A stretch of 64,000 nt of DNA from Mangrovihabitans endophyticus (GTDB lineage Bacteria; Actinomycetota; Actinomycetes; Mycobacteriales; Micromonosporaceae). The position numbers and the translations under genes were made by a program. Below, in pieces: positions 31,644 to 40,510 of the stretch (its first letter is position 1; each line of letters begins with the position of its first letter). Below the pieces are notes generated by a model that was given only the letters and a program-made list of their open reading frames with translations, had not been told where the DNA came from and did no database searches. Where the stretch lies: positions 62,001 to 126,000 of the forward strand of contig NZ_BMMX01000014.1 of NCBI RefSeq assembly GCF_014646155.1. The letters run 5' to 3'.

Positions 31644-32846
31644 CTATGCCCAGACCTGCTGTGGTTCGCTGCGCCGCTCGGCGAGACCGGTGGGCTTGTC
31701 GTACTCCCGGACCACCTCGTAGCGCGTGTTGCGTTCGACCGGCTGGAAACCCGCGTCCCAGATGAGGTGGAGCAGGTCCTCCCGATGCATGGTGGTGGGC
31801 GTGCCGTACGAGTCGGCGTCATGCGTGATCTTGTATTCGACGACCGAACCGTCCAGATCGTCCGCCCCGAAGTTGAGCGACAACTGCGCGACGGACAGCC
31901 CGTGCATCACCCAGAAGCACTTCACATGCGGCACGTTGTCGAGCATCAACCGGGAGACCGCGAAGGTCTTCAGCGACTCGGCCGGGGCGGCCATGGTCGT
32001 CCGCGCCTGGATGCGGTTGCGGATCTTGCCGTCCGCGGAGTCCACGAAGTCGTGCTGATAGCGCAGCGGAATGAAGACCGCGAACCCGCCCGTTTCGTCC
32101 TGCAGTTCGCGCAGCCGGAGCACGTGGTCCACCCGATGCCGCGGCTCCTCGATGTGGCCATACAGCATGGTGGCGGGAGTGCGCATGCCTTTGGTGTGCG
32201 CCAACCGGTGAATGCGTGACCAGTCTTCCCAGTGGCAGTTGTGGTCGACGATGTGCTGGCGGATCTCCCAGTCGAAGATCTCCGCCCCGCCGCCGGTGAG
32301 TGACTCCAGGCCGGCATCCATCAACTCGTCCAGAATCTGATCGGCGGACAGCCCGCTGATCTTCTCGAACCACTGCACCTCGGTGGCGGTGAAGCACTTG
32401 AGCTTGACGTTGGGCAGCGCGGCCTTCAGCTCGCGCAACACCTTCGGGTAGTAGCGCCACGGCAGGGTGGGGTGCAGGCCGTTGACGATGTGCAGCTCGG
32501 TGAGCTGCTCGTCCTCCATCTCCTTGGCCTTGCGGACGGCCTCGTCGATGCGCATCGTATAAGCGGCCTTTTCGCCCGGCTTGCGCTGGAACGAGCAGTA
32601 AGCACAGCTAGCCGAGCAGACGTTGGTCAGGTTGAGATGCCGGTTGACGTTGAACATCACCCGGTCGCCGTTCATCTCGGTGCGCTTGTGGTGCGCCAGC
32701 CGGCCGAGCCAGGCCAAATCGTCGCACGCGTAGAGGTCCTCGCCGTCCGCGCGCGTCAGCCGCTCGCCCGCGTAGACCTTGGCCTCCAACTCACGCCGAC
32801 GGCCGGCGTCGAGCGTGCGCCCCGGCAGATTCTCTCCCGACCCCAT
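31644..32846 (-). CDS. mqnE: Aminofutalosine synthase
   Basis: Radical-SAM enzyme joining 3-enolpyruvylbenzoate to SAM-derived adenosine to form aminofutalosine; 400 residues. Motif CSASCAYC at ~residue 78, then TELHIVNGLHPTLPWRYY and GMRTPATMLYGHIEEP, which separate MqnE from the related MqnC. Starts with ATG (MGSGENLPGR). First gene of a minus-strand run with two small membrane-protein genes. Confidence 0.94.
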   Translation of the reverse strand: MGSGENLPGRTLDAGRRRELEAKVYAGERLTRADGEDLYACDDLAWLGRLAHHKRTEMNGDRVMFNVNRHLNLTNVCSASCAYCSFQRKPGEKAAYTMRIDEAVRKAKEMEDEQLTELHIVNGLHPTLPWRYYPKVLRELKAALPNVKLKCFTATEVQWFEKISGLSADQILDELMDAGLESLTGGGAEIFDWEIRQHIVDHNCHWEDWSRIHRLAHTKGMRTPATMLYGHIEEPRHRVDHVLRLRELQDETGGFAVFIPLRYQHDFVDSADGKIRNRIQARTTMAAPAESLKTFAVSRLMLDNVPHVKCFWVMHGLSVAQLSLNFGADDLDGSVVEYKITHDADSYGTPTTMHREDLLHLIWDAGFQPVERNTRYEVVREYDKPTGLAERRSEPQQVWA

Positions 32847-33064
32847 GTGCGGCCCCTCTCCGTTCGCTCGTCGTCGAGCCTACGTCCGATCTCCGACAAG
32901 ATCCCTCCGGGAGCGCGCCGAGGCGGCGTAGCTCACCAGAGATTCAACGATTCACAGCGGGCTCTCACCTTCGATCAATCGACAGCGATGTGTCGCGTGG
33001 GGTATGACCTTTATGGGGCACGGACAACTCGGGACGCACGATCCGGGAGACGGACGGGGAGCGC

Positions 33065-34984
33065 ATGGTCGACGACAGCCGGCGGCAAGGCGGACATCAC
33101 GGACCTCCGTGGTGGCGCCCGATGGCCTATTCCGCGGCCACCGCCGCAGCCATCGCCGCGCTGTTCACACCGTTGCCGGCGGTGGCCGCACCGGCCGCAC
33201 CGCCAGCCGCTCCGGGCGTGCCCGCGGTGCCGGACGCCGGGCTGCCGCCGACGCCGATCGGCACCCTCTTGATGCCCGGCCAGACCGCACCCTCCTCGAC
33301 GTCGACCTCGGTGTCCACACCGTTGCCGTCCGGCGTCGCCACCAGCCCACTGCTCACCAAGATCGAAAAGCTTCGTGACGAGATCGCCGCGAAGGGCGAC
33401 GACCTGATTCGTCTCGGCGACGAGCGGGACATCGCGAAGGCCCAGGCCAGCACCGCGGACCAGAAGGTCGCCACCACCGACGGGGCGTTCGCGCAGGCCC
33501 GCCGGGAGGCGGCTCGGGCCGCCGTGGAAGCGATGCACGACGAGGCGGCGCTGCCGCCCGGCGCCACCGGGTCCGGCCTGGCCGACCTGGACGCCCTGGC
33601 CCGCATCCAGCGCGGCGAGTCGGCCAGCGAGCAGTCCGCGTCCCGCCAGCTCGCCATCGCGCAGGCGGCGCAGGCCGCAGCGCACGTCGAGCAGCAGACC
33701 ACCACCGCCAAGGCCGCCGAACTGTCTCGTCAGTACGACAAGCTCAACGCGGAGATCACCGAGCTGCAGCAGGAGCTGCAGGACCTGGAGAGCCAAAACC
33801 AGGACGAGATCTCCGCGGCGGAGGCCGCGGAGAACGCCGCGGACCTGCAGCTAGGCGCGGAATACACCGCCGGTTCCCGACCCGGCCAGGGTGCGGACCC
33901 ACGGGCGTTGGGCGCCTTGCAGTACGCGCTGGCCCAGCGCGGCGACCCGTACGAGTGGTCCGAGGAGGGGCCGGACAGCTTCGACTGTTCCGGGCTGATG
34001 TTCGCGGCGTACCGCAGCAAGGCAGGCGGCAGTTTCCCTCTGATGCGGGTTTCCCGCGACCAGTACTACCAAACGCGCAAGAAGGTCGTGGACCGCTACT
34101 CCCTGCTGCCGGGCGACCTGCTGTTCTTCAGCTCGACGAACAGTTGGACGGGCATCCATCACGTGGCGATGTACGCCGGCAGCGGCATGATGGTCGAGGC
34201 GCCACGGACCGGCCTGAACGTCCGGTTGACCCCCGTCCGCTGGACGAGGTTGTTCCAGGCCACGCGGGTGTACGGCTCGGTCAACGGCGGCGCCAGCGCG
34301 CCGGACCTGTCGCAGTCGGGCGGCAACTCCGGTGGCGGCAGCTCCAGCGGCGGCAGCTCCAGCGGGGGCCACTCCAGCGGCGGCAGCTCCAGCGGCGGCA
34401 GCTCCAGCGGCGGCAGCTCGGGCGGCGGCCACACCGGTGGCACCAAGCCGCCGACTTCCGGGCATCCGTCCGGCTCAGCGACACCGTCCGGCTCAGCATC
34501 CCCATCCGGCTCAGCATCCCCATCCGGCTCAGCATCTCCATCCGGCTCAGCATCTCCATCCGGCTCAGCATCTCCATCCGGCTCAGCGACACCGTCCGGC
34601 TCAGCGACACCTTCCGGCTCAGCATCCCCGTCCGGCTCGGTCTCCCCGTCGAAATCCGCGCAGCCGTCGGAATCCGCGCAGCCGTCGGAATCGGTATCGC
34701 CGTCGGCCTCGGTGTCGGCCACGCCGTCCACGTCCTCTTCCCCGTCCAAGACGGGGACGCCGTCCAAGACGGGCACGCCGTCCAAGTCCGCCACCGCGAG
34801 CGCCTCCCCGGCCGGTGAGACATCGGAGCCGACGACCGAGGCCAAGCCGTCGTCGGCCAAGGCCAAGCCGTCCGAGACGGAAAAGACCCCCTCGTCGGAA
34901 AAGGCCGATTCTTCGCCGTCTTCCTCCGGTACGACCGAGGTCTCCCCCACCGGGTCGGCATCCGCCTCGTCGGGCACCAAGTAA
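33065..34984 (+). CDS. NlpC/P60 peptidoglycan hydrolase with long Ser/Gly/Pro tail
   Basis: Secreted wall endopeptidase, 639 residues. A signal peptide within residues ~18-42 (ends AVAAP) is followed by a coiled-coil at ~95-265 of the RipA/CwlO type and NlpC/P60 domain ~275-415 with catalytic Cys in DSFDCSGLMF and His in GIHHVAMY. Usually this domain is C-terminal. Here ~225 more residues follow: SSGG repeats, ten PSGSA(S/T) repeats, then a Ser/Thr/Pro/Lys/Glu tail with no anchor. GGGGAG lies 3-4 nt before the ATG. No ydaO riboswitch was seen upstream. Confidence 0.9.
   Translation: MVDDSRRQGGHHGPPWWRPMAYSAATAAAIAALFTPLPAVAAPAAPPAAPGVPAVPDAGLPPTPIGTLLMPGQTAPSSTSTSVSTPLPSGVATSPLLTKIEKLRDEIAAKGDDLIRLGDERDIAKAQASTADQKVATTDGAFAQARREAARAAVEAMHDEAALPPGATGSGLADLDALARIQRGESASEQSASRQLAIAQAAQAAAHVEQQTTTAKAAELSRQYDKLNAEITELQQELQDLESQNQDEISAAEAAENAADLQLGAEYTAGSRPGQGADPRALGALQYALAQRGDPYEWSEEGPDSFDCSGLMFAAYRSKAGGSFPLMRVSRDQYYQTRKKVVDRYSLLPGDLLFFSSTNSWTGIHHVAMYAGSGMMVEAPRTGLNVRLTPVRWTRLFQATRVYGSVNGGASAPDLSQSGGNSGGGSSSGGSSSGGHSSGGSSSGGSSSGGSSGGGHTGGTKPPTSGHPSGSATPSGSASPSGSASPSGSASPSGSASPSGSASPSGSATPSGSATPSGSASPSGSVSPSKSAQPSESAQPSESVSPSASVSATPSTSSSPSKTGTPSKTGTPSKSATASASPAGETSEPTTEAKPSSAKAKPSETEKTPSSEKADSSPSSSGTTEVSPTGSASASSGTK
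34322..34440 (+). repeat. In-gene Gly/Ser codon repeats
   Basis: 15-bp units (GGCGGCAGCTCCAGC and variants) encode SSGG repeats just after the NlpC/P60 domain. Confidence 0.85.
34462..34646 (+). repeat. In-gene 18-bp repeats encoding PSGSAS/T
   Basis: About ten 18-bp units of the form CCATCCGGCTCAGCATCT encode the PSGSA(S/T) tract; neighbouring copies are almost identical, so length may vary between strains. Confidence 0.9.
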
Positions 34985-34998
34985 CCTTCAGCGACCGG

Positions 34999-35018
34999 TT
35001 CGCGAAAACTTTTCGCGA
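34999..35018. terminator. Inverted repeat TTCGCGAAAA-C-TTTTCGCGA after the NlpC/P60 gene
   Basis: A near-perfect 9-bp palindrome with one central base, 15 bp past the stop codon. A terminator or, because of its compact symmetry, a protein-binding site. Confidence 0.5.
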
Positions 35019-35187
35019 GACCATGTCGCGGCCGAGGCCAGGCCGCCGTTCGGACTGCGCCGGAGCGCTTCGCGGTACAAACCTCGACGGCTCGGCGTCG
35101 GATGCGCACCCTCGCCACCATGTGGCACGGTTAGAACCAGCGCCCGGCGTCGCCACCGGCGTCGGCACGCGGTGATCAGGAGGATCC

Positions 35188-36636
35188 ATGGAGGAGCAGC
35201 AGGCGAGATCGGACAGTGAGCGTGGTCAGCCGCCCGCTGCTCGGACGCCCGCGCCGGAGGCGGAGGGTTCCGGTTACCGGTTGCCGCCGCCGCCCGCCCC
35301 CGGGACTCTGTGGCCGCGGCCGACCGCCACTACCGCCGCCGCCCCGGTGACGCCCCCATCCGGCGAGGCGAAGGACCTGGCCGGCCCGGCTCGTCCGGTC
35401 TCCGCCGCCCCGGGCGCCGGGGCCGCACGGGTGCGGGTGCCCGGCGCTCTGCAAGCCGACCCGGGCGACCTGGATCATTCCGCATGGCCGAGCGGCCAGG
35501 CGAAGGTCTATGGCAGCCGGACGCCCGGCCCCCGGGCGACGACGCTGGCGGACCAGCCGGAACCGGCGGGGCCATCACGCCTTGAGCTGGGCGACCCCGA
35601 GCCGGAGCGCCCCGAGCCGGAGCCCGACCATCCCGAGCCCGGCAAGCCCGAGCCTGACGAGCCCGAGCCGGAACGCCCAGACCCCGACCACCCAGAGCCG
35701 GAACGCCCCGAACCGGAACGCCCCGAACCGTCGCGGCCCGCCCCTCGGCCGGGCGAACCACCGCTGCCGCCGAGGCCTGGCGAGCCCTCTCCGATCCGGC
35801 CGGCGCCGGGGCCGTTCCCCGGCCCCGAGCCGGGCCCGTTCCCCACTCCGTCGCCAGAGCCACGGCCCGCACCGACGCCACCGGGGCCGAACCCCGTGCC
35901 GCCCGGCCCCGGGCCCCATCCCGTCCCGCCGGGCCCAGGGCCGAACCCGGTGCCGCCCGGCCCCGGGCCGAACCCGGTGCCGCCGGGACCCGGGCCGAAC
36001 CCGGTGCCCGGTCCGCCGATGCCCGGCCCGATGTTCCCCCCGCCGCAAGCCGGTGGTGGAAACGGGTTGCCGTCGTACACGATGCCGCCGACCAGTGGCG
36101 CAGCCCTCGGCCCGGCACCCCTCGGCAGGCCGTCGAGCTCCCCGCCGTTCGAGCCTCCGTCCAGCACGCCGTCGTTCGGTGGGTCCGGCGGTCAGGGCGG
36201 CCCATTGCGTCCCAACAGCGGACCCGAACAGCCGTTCGGGGTCGGCGGTCCGGACGATTTCCCTCGGCCGTACGGCGGATCCGCGGCGTCCGCGAGCGCG
36301 CCGCCGTCCGCGTCCGGCCAGAGTGGACCGGCGTGGGCGGATCAGGAGTCTCAGAACCGCCCGCACGGCACCGTCTACGGTGGCGCGGACGAATACTCGC
36401 CGATCGACATGACCATGCCCGTGTCGACCAATCCGGTGGAAAACTCCGGTTCCCTGACCGGGCACATCCTGGCCCAGGGCTGGGACCGGGGGGTGGACAA
36501 CAACCGCCGCAGCAACGTCAAGGTGGCCGTCGCGATGGCCATCGTCCTGTTCGTTCTGGTGGGCGTGAGCCTGCTGTTCCTGTTGACCGCCGGGGACGCC
36601 TTCACGGACATGCTCCACGGAGTGTTCCAGGGCTGA
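35188..36636 (+). CDS. Proline-rich protein with C-terminal membrane anchor
   Basis: 482 residues, function not recognised. Residues ~130-185 are PEPERPEPE-type repeats; ~225-280 are GPGPNPVPP repeats; 280-400 are Pro/Gly/Ser-rich. A single hydrophobic helix at ~446-468 (VAVAMAIVLFVLVGVSLLFLL) is followed by 14 residues, giving a tail-anchored layout with the long Pro-rich part probably cytoplasmic. GGAGG lies ~5 nt before ATG 35188. It follows the wall hydrolase gene and precedes the DEAD-box helicase. A scaffold role is only a guess. Confidence 0.8.
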   Translation: MEEQQARSDSERGQPPAARTPAPEAEGSGYRLPPPPAPGTLWPRPTATTAAAPVTPPSGEAKDLAGPARPVSAAPGAGAARVRVPGALQADPGDLDHSAWPSGQAKVYGSRTPGPRATTLADQPEPAGPSRLELGDPEPERPEPEPDHPEPGKPEPDEPEPERPDPDHPEPERPEPERPEPSRPAPRPGEPPLPPRPGEPSPIRPAPGPFPGPEPGPFPTPSPEPRPAPTPPGPNPVPPGPGPHPVPPGPGPNPVPPGPGPNPVPPGPGPNPVPGPPMPGPMFPPPQAGGGNGLPSYTMPPTSGAALGPAPLGRPSSSPPFEPPSSTPSFGGSGGQGGPLRPNSGPEQPFGVGGPDDFPRPYGGSAASASAPPSASGQSGPAWADQESQNRPHGTVYGGADEYSPIDMTMPVSTNPVENSGSLTGHILAQGWDRGVDNNRRSNVKVAVAMAIVLFVLVGVSLLFLLTAGDAFTDMLHGVFQG

Positions 36637-36663
36637 GTCTGGACAGCAGTGCCTCGCTGCGCC

Positions 36664-36669
36664 TAGAGT
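36664..36669 (+). promoter_or_regulatory. Possible -10 element for the RNA-helicase transcript
   Basis: TAGAGT fits TAGRRT exactly; a second candidate TAGGAA lies at 36708-36713. Either gives a 5' leader of 150-200 nt before the TTG start. Confidence 0.35.
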
Positions 36670-36765
36670 GTCTCGGTTGAGCCGGGGTGAGCCAGCACAC
36701 TACCGGCTAGGAATGCGGGCGGCGGCAAGAACGTTAACCCGTACACTGATGACAGTAACTGACGC

Positions 36766-36788
36766 GGCGTGCCCACACAGTGCACGCC
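36766..36788 (+). promoter_or_regulatory. Stem-loop in the 5' leader of the DEAD-box gene
   Basis: GGCGTGC and GCACGCC form a 7-bp stem around a 9-nt loop in an otherwise gene-free 238-bp leader. Long structured leaders are common on cold-inducible RNA-helicase genes; function here is unproven. Confidence 0.35.
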
Positions 36789-36874
36789 ACGGGCGTTCTT
36801 GCGGGTTCTTCGGCAGTCGGCTGCACAGGCGCAGCGGGCCATTCGCGAGCGTGCGCCCCCGTAGAGAGGTTCTC

Positions 36875-38692
36875 TTGACCACTTTCGCTGACCCCAGCAC
36901 GTTCCCGTCCGTCTTCGAATCCCCCACCGATGCCGCGTCCCCCGAGGCCCCGGCCACCCCGGCCGACGAGGCCGGCGGCACCCCGGAGACCGCTGCCACA
37001 CCCGCTCCGATGACCTTCGCCGATTTGGGCCTGCCGTCCGAGATCGTGCGCGTGCTCAACCGTGACGGCATCACCACCCCCTTCGAGATCCAGGCCGCCA
37101 CCATGCCCGACGCGCTCGCCGGACGGGACGTCCTGGGCCGCGGGCAGACCGGTTCCGGCAAGACCTTGGCGTTCGGCCTGCCGGTGATGACCAAGATGGC
37201 GGCCGGCCGCCGCGCCGCACCGCACCGCCCGCGCGCCCTGATCATGGTGCCGACGCGGGAGCTCGCCATGCAGGTGGTCGATGCGCTGATGCCGATCGGC
37301 CGTGCCGTCGGCGTCTTCCTGAAGACCGCGGTCGGCGGCGTGCCGTACGACCGTCAGATGGATGCGCTGCGCCGCGGCGTTGAGGTCATGGTCGCCACGC
37401 CCGGCCGGCTGGCCGACCTGATCGAGCGGGGTGCCTGCAGCCTCGACGAGGTCGAGATCACCGTCCTGGACGAGGCCGACCAGATGGCTGACATGGGCTT
37501 CCTGCCGGAGGTCACCGAGTTGCTCGCGAAGACGCCGGGGAACGCCCAGCGTCTGCTGTTCTCGGCGACCCTCGACGGCGACGTCGACGCTCTGGTCAAG
37601 CGGTTCATGACGGATCCGGTCACGCACTCCACGGCCCCGGCCGAGGCGAGCGTCTCGACCATGGATCACCACATGCTGCTGATCCCGCCGCACGACAAGT
37701 TCCCGATCACCGCGTCGATCGCCAACCGTCCCGGTAAGACCATCGTTTTCGCGCGTACGCAAATGGGTGTCGACCGGCTGGTGGAGCAGTTGTCCGCGGT
37801 GGGTGTGCGGGCCGGCGCCCTGCACGGCGGCAAGACCCAGCGGGTGCGCACGCGCACGCTTGCCGAGTTCCGCGAGGGCCGGACCAACGTGCTGGTGGCG
37901 ACGGATGTGGCCGCCCGGGGCATCCATGTCGACGGCATTTCGCTGGTCATGCACGTGGATCCGCCCAAGGACCCGAAGGACTACCTGCACCGGGCCGGTC
38001 GCACCGCGCGCGCCGGCGAGTCCGGTGCGGTGGTGACGCTCGTGCTGCCGAAGCAGCGCCGCACCACGCAGGCCATGTTGACCAAGGCCGGTGTGGCACC
38101 GGACGAGGTACGGGTGCGCCTCGGCGATTCGAAGCTGTCGGATATCACCGGGGCGCGCGAGCCCAGCGGTGTTCCGGTCATCGACGAACCGGAGCCGCGC
38201 CGCGAGCGGCCGAAGCGCTTCGGCGACCGTCCCCGCGGCGGCCAGGGATGGCGTCGCGACGGCGAGTCGCGTGGTTACGACCGCGGCGGGCGCGGCCAGG
38301 GCCGCCCCGGCGACCGGCCGTACCGGGACCGCGACTTCCGCGACCGGGACAACCGCGACCGGGACTTCCGCCCGCGGGACGGCCGCGACCGCGACTTCCG
38401 GGACCGGGACAACCGCGACCGGGACTTCCGCCCGCGGGAGGGCCGGGACCGCGACTTCCGGGGCACTGACCGCGGTTACGGCGATCGGCGCGACCGCAAG
38501 TTCGCCGACCGGCCGTCGGGGGAGCGCAGCTCCGGGTCGTTCGGCGATCGGTCGCGCGGCGATCGCGGCTTCGGCGACCGGCCGGCGCGCAATGGCGACC
38601 GGCCCGGAAACTTCCGCCGGGACACGCAGCGCAACGACCGGCACGACGGCGACCGCCGGTACGGCTCGCCGCGACCGGCTCGCACCCACTGA
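36875..38692 (+). CDS. DEAD-box RNA helicase with basic repeat tail
   Basis: 605 residues, RhlE/DeaD-type ATP-dependent RNA helicase, likely in ribosome assembly or cold response. Motifs in order: Q-motif FEIQAATMP, GQTGSGKT, PTRELA, DEAD (VLDEADQM), SAT, and HRAGRTARAG. The C-terminal ~150 residues are a basic RDRDFRDRDNRDRDFRPR-type repeat region for RNA binding. I chose TTG 36875 (protein begins TTFADPSTFPSVF) because GAGAGG is 5-6 nt upstream; the 69-codon extension to an upstream ATG looks non-coding. The TGA stop is the first bases of repeat copy C. Confidence 0.92.
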   Translation: MTTFADPSTFPSVFESPTDAASPEAPATPADEAGGTPETAATPAPMTFADLGLPSEIVRVLNRDGITTPFEIQAATMPDALAGRDVLGRGQTGSGKTLAFGLPVMTKMAAGRRAAPHRPRALIMVPTRELAMQVVDALMPIGRAVGVFLKTAVGGVPYDRQMDALRRGVEVMVATPGRLADLIERGACSLDEVEITVLDEADQMADMGFLPEVTELLAKTPGNAQRLLFSATLDGDVDALVKRFMTDPVTHSTAPAEASVSTMDHHMLLIPPHDKFPITASIANRPGKTIVFARTQMGVDRLVEQLSAVGVRAGALHGGKTQRVRTRTLAEFREGRTNVLVATDVAARGIHVDGISLVMHVDPPKDPKDYLHRAGRTARAGESGAVVTLVLPKQRRTTQAMLTKAGVAPDEVRVRLGDSKLSDITGAREPSGVPVIDEPEPRRERPKRFGDRPRGGQGWRRDGESRGYDRGGRGQGRPGDRPYRDRDFRDRDNRDRDFRPRDGRDRDFRDRDNRDRDFRPREGRDRDFRGTDRGYGDRRDRKFADRPSGERSSGSFGDRSRGDRGFGDRPARNGDRPGNFRRDTQRNDRHDGDRRYGSPRPARTH

Positions 38693-38777
38693 ACCTGCCA
38701 CGTGGCGAGGCCCGCAGGCGCCGCCGCTGGTCGGCGGCGCGCAACCGACGGGCTCGATGCCAGGTTGAAAAGGTTCA
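38690..38777. repeat. Interspersed terminal-inverted-repeat element, copy C
   Basis: 88 bp, same orientation as copy A: starts TGAACCT (its TGA is the helicase stop codon) and ends AAAAGGTTCA. The central GCCGCCG-CTGGT-CGGCGGC is a perfect stem here, unlike in copy A. Confidence 0.85.
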
Positions 38778-38800
38778 CTGAGGTGGCCTGATACACGCCT

Positions 38801-38840
38801 GAGACTGGCGCGTCGATCATGAGATCGGCGCGCCAGTCTC
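38801..38840. terminator. Terminator hairpin after the DEAD-box gene
   Basis: GAGACTGGCGCG pairs with CGCGCCAGTCTC, and the stem continues inward with CGATC/GATCG around an ATGA loop, ~17 bp in total. TTGGCTTTGT follows. Confidence 0.8.
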
Positions 38841-38957
38841 TTGGCTTTGTGGGCGCACTGTCCGGCCACAGATTTCAAGGTCGGCGCGGACATGCGTCGA
38901 CCTGCCGGCAAAGCCCGGCCCGCCGCGAGCAGGTGGCCGGGCGGTAGCGTCGGCGTC

Positions 38958-39581
38958 ATGTCCACCGCTCCCGCGGCTCGATTCTGGCGCCGCCTCGACA
39001 CCGCCGGCACCGAGCACGCCCTGCTGGACCACCGCGACGGCCTGTACGCCCGGGGCGCCGCGCTCGCCGTCGACCCGGTTCCGTACACGTGCCGGTACGA
39101 GTTGCAGACCGATCCGTCCTGGGCGACGACGCGGCTGGACGTCAGCACCGAGGGCGCCGGGTGGGCTCGTACGGTCCGGCTGGAGCTTGCCGCCGGTCGC
39201 TGGCGTGTCACCACCGCCGAACGGGGCGACCTGGACGCGGTGCTGTCCGCCGCCGGGCATGCCGGCAGCGGGCTGCCCGGGACCGAGGATCCCGACCTGC
39301 TGTACGGCGCGTTCGACGTCGACCTGTCCGGGTCTCCGCTCACCAACACACTGCCGATCCGGCGGCTCGGCCTGTTGGACGCCGAGCCGGGCGTGGCGCA
39401 TCGCCTCAGCGTCGCCTGGGTGCTGGTACCGAGCCTGGAGGTGCTGCAAGCGGACCAGATCTATACGCCCGGCGGCACGGGCGTCGTCCGGTTCGCGTCC
39501 GAGACGTTCAGCGCCGACATCGCGGTGGACGAGGCCGGCTTCGTAACCGCGTACCCGGGGCTGGCCGAGCTGGTCAGCTAG
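38958..39581 (+). CDS. Putative glycolipid-binding domain protein (DUF1089-like)
   Basis: 207 residues with no signal peptide or membrane segment. Pattern: FWRRLDTAGTEHALL at the start, YELQTDPSWATTRLDV, then ...YGAFDVDLSGSPLTNTLPIRRLGL, characteristic of the 'putative glycolipid-binding' family, a beta-rich lipocalin-like fold. Function is unproven. The start ATG 38958 was chosen by family fit over an in-frame ATG 39 codons upstream. The last 8 bp overlap the convergent AsnC-type gene. Confidence 0.75.
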   Translation: MSTAPAARFWRRLDTAGTEHALLDHRDGLYARGAALAVDPVPYTCRYELQTDPSWATTRLDVSTEGAGWARTVRLELAAGRWRVTTAERGDLDAVLSAAGHAGSGLPGTEDPDLLYGAFDVDLSGSPLTNTLPIRRLGLLDAEPGVAHRLSVAWVLVPSLEVLQADQIYTPGGTGVVRFASETFSADIAVDEAGFVTAYPGLAELVS

Positions 39582-40023
39582 GTCCGGCCTGCGGGCGGTT
39601 CTCCCACTTGGTGGACAGCGCGATCGCGGTGCGGGTGGAGGCGACCCCACGCGTGCGGTTGATCCGCACGATCAGTTGTTCCAGTTCGGCGATGGTGCCG
39701 ACCCGCACGATCAGTTGGTACGACTCGACGCCCGCCATGAAATAGCAGGACTCGATCTCCGGCATGGTCCGGACCGCCGCCAGGACGTCGTCGGTGTCCG
39801 CCCCGGAGTCCTCCACGATGCCGATGAGGGCGGTCACGGCCAGCCCGATGGCTTCGTGCTCGACCTCCGCGTGGTATCCGCGGATGGTCCCGGCCGCTTC
39901 CAGCTTGCCCACCCGCTCGTGCACGGCCGGCGCGGACAGTCCGACCTTGCGGGCGAGTTCGGCGTATGAGAGGCGGCCGTTCTCCCGGAGCAGGTCGATG
40001 AGCCGACGGTCGATGGAGTCCAT
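39574..40023 (-). CDS. Lrp/AsnC-family transcriptional regulator
   Basis: 149 residues. HTH at residues 1-50 (MDSIDRRLIDLLRENGRLSYAELARKVGLSAPAVHERV) and RAM ligand-binding domain at ~65-145 (VTALIGIV, IESCYFMAGVESYQLIV). Members sense amino acids and assemble into octamers. The target is not evident; divergently placed 212 bp from bldC. The 3' ends overlap the neighbouring gene by 8 bp. Confidence 0.92.
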   Translation of the reverse strand: MDSIDRRLIDLLRENGRLSYAELARKVGLSAPAVHERVGKLEAAGTIRGYHAEVEHEAIGLAVTALIGIVEDSGADTDDVLAAVRTMPEIESCYFMAGVESYQLIVRVGTIAELEQLIVRINRTRGVASTRTAIALSTKWENRPQAGPS

Positions 40024-40234
40024 GGATCAAACCCTAATCGGCGTGGCACCGTCGACTCACGCCCGGTAGCGGAGATGCTGAGCCAGGATAATGATCACTG
40101 TCGCAATCGGTGCTTTTTCCGCATTTCACGGACTTGGTTCTGGGGCGGTGCTCTAATGGCTTTACGTCCCGATCGAGCAAGCCGACACGCACCGTGACCA
40201 CGGCCGCTCCAAGAACCGACGCGAGGAGGGGGTT

Positions 40235-40510
40235 GTGGACACTGGAGATCGTCTGCTGACGCCAGGCGAGGTGGCCGCGTTGTTCCGCGTCGACCCCAAG
40301 ACGGTGACCCGCTGGGCCGCCGCAGGGCGCATCGGCAGCATCCGCACTCCGGGTGGACACCGCCGATTCCGTGAATCCGAGGTACGCGCCCTGCTGGAAG
40401 GCGAGGGCGTAGTCGAGGAGATGCGCGAGGACGACGCGGCGAGCCGACCCCGCAACAGCGGACCGACCAACCCGGGTTCGAGCTATGGACCACCCAACGG
40501 GCTGCGCTGA
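40235..40510 (+). CDS. bldC: BldC-like MerR-type developmental regulator
   Basis: 91 residues. A single MerR-like winged helix at residues ~7-55 (LLTPGEVAALFRVDPKTVTRWAAAGRIGSIRTPGGHRRF), nearly the whole of BldC, which controls entry into development in Streptomyces by cooperative DNA binding. The ~25-residue C-terminal tail after ALLEGEG is extra. GTG 40235 with GAGGAGGG ~5 nt upstream. The 3' end overlaps ubiX by 28 bp on the other strand. Confidence 0.9.
   Translation: MDTGDRLLTPGEVAALFRVDPKTVTRWAAAGRIGSIRTPGGHRRFRESEVRALLEGEGVVEEMREDDAASRPRNSGPTNPGSSYGPPNGLR

Noticed and set aside
32847..33064. ydaO (c-di-AMP) riboswitch before the NlpC/P60 gene
   Set aside because: Such genes often have one in actinomycetes, but the conserved core segments are not present here.
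34159..35121. Minus-strand frame with EPDGDAEPDG repeats opposite the NlpC/P60 tail
   Set aside because: It is the mirror of the PSGSA codon repeats. No start context; the plus frame continues a known catalytic domain.
35575..36618. Minus-strand frame opposite the proline-rich protein
   Set aside because: Arises from the same repeats read backward. The plus frame has a ribosome site and a membrane helix; the minus frame has neither.
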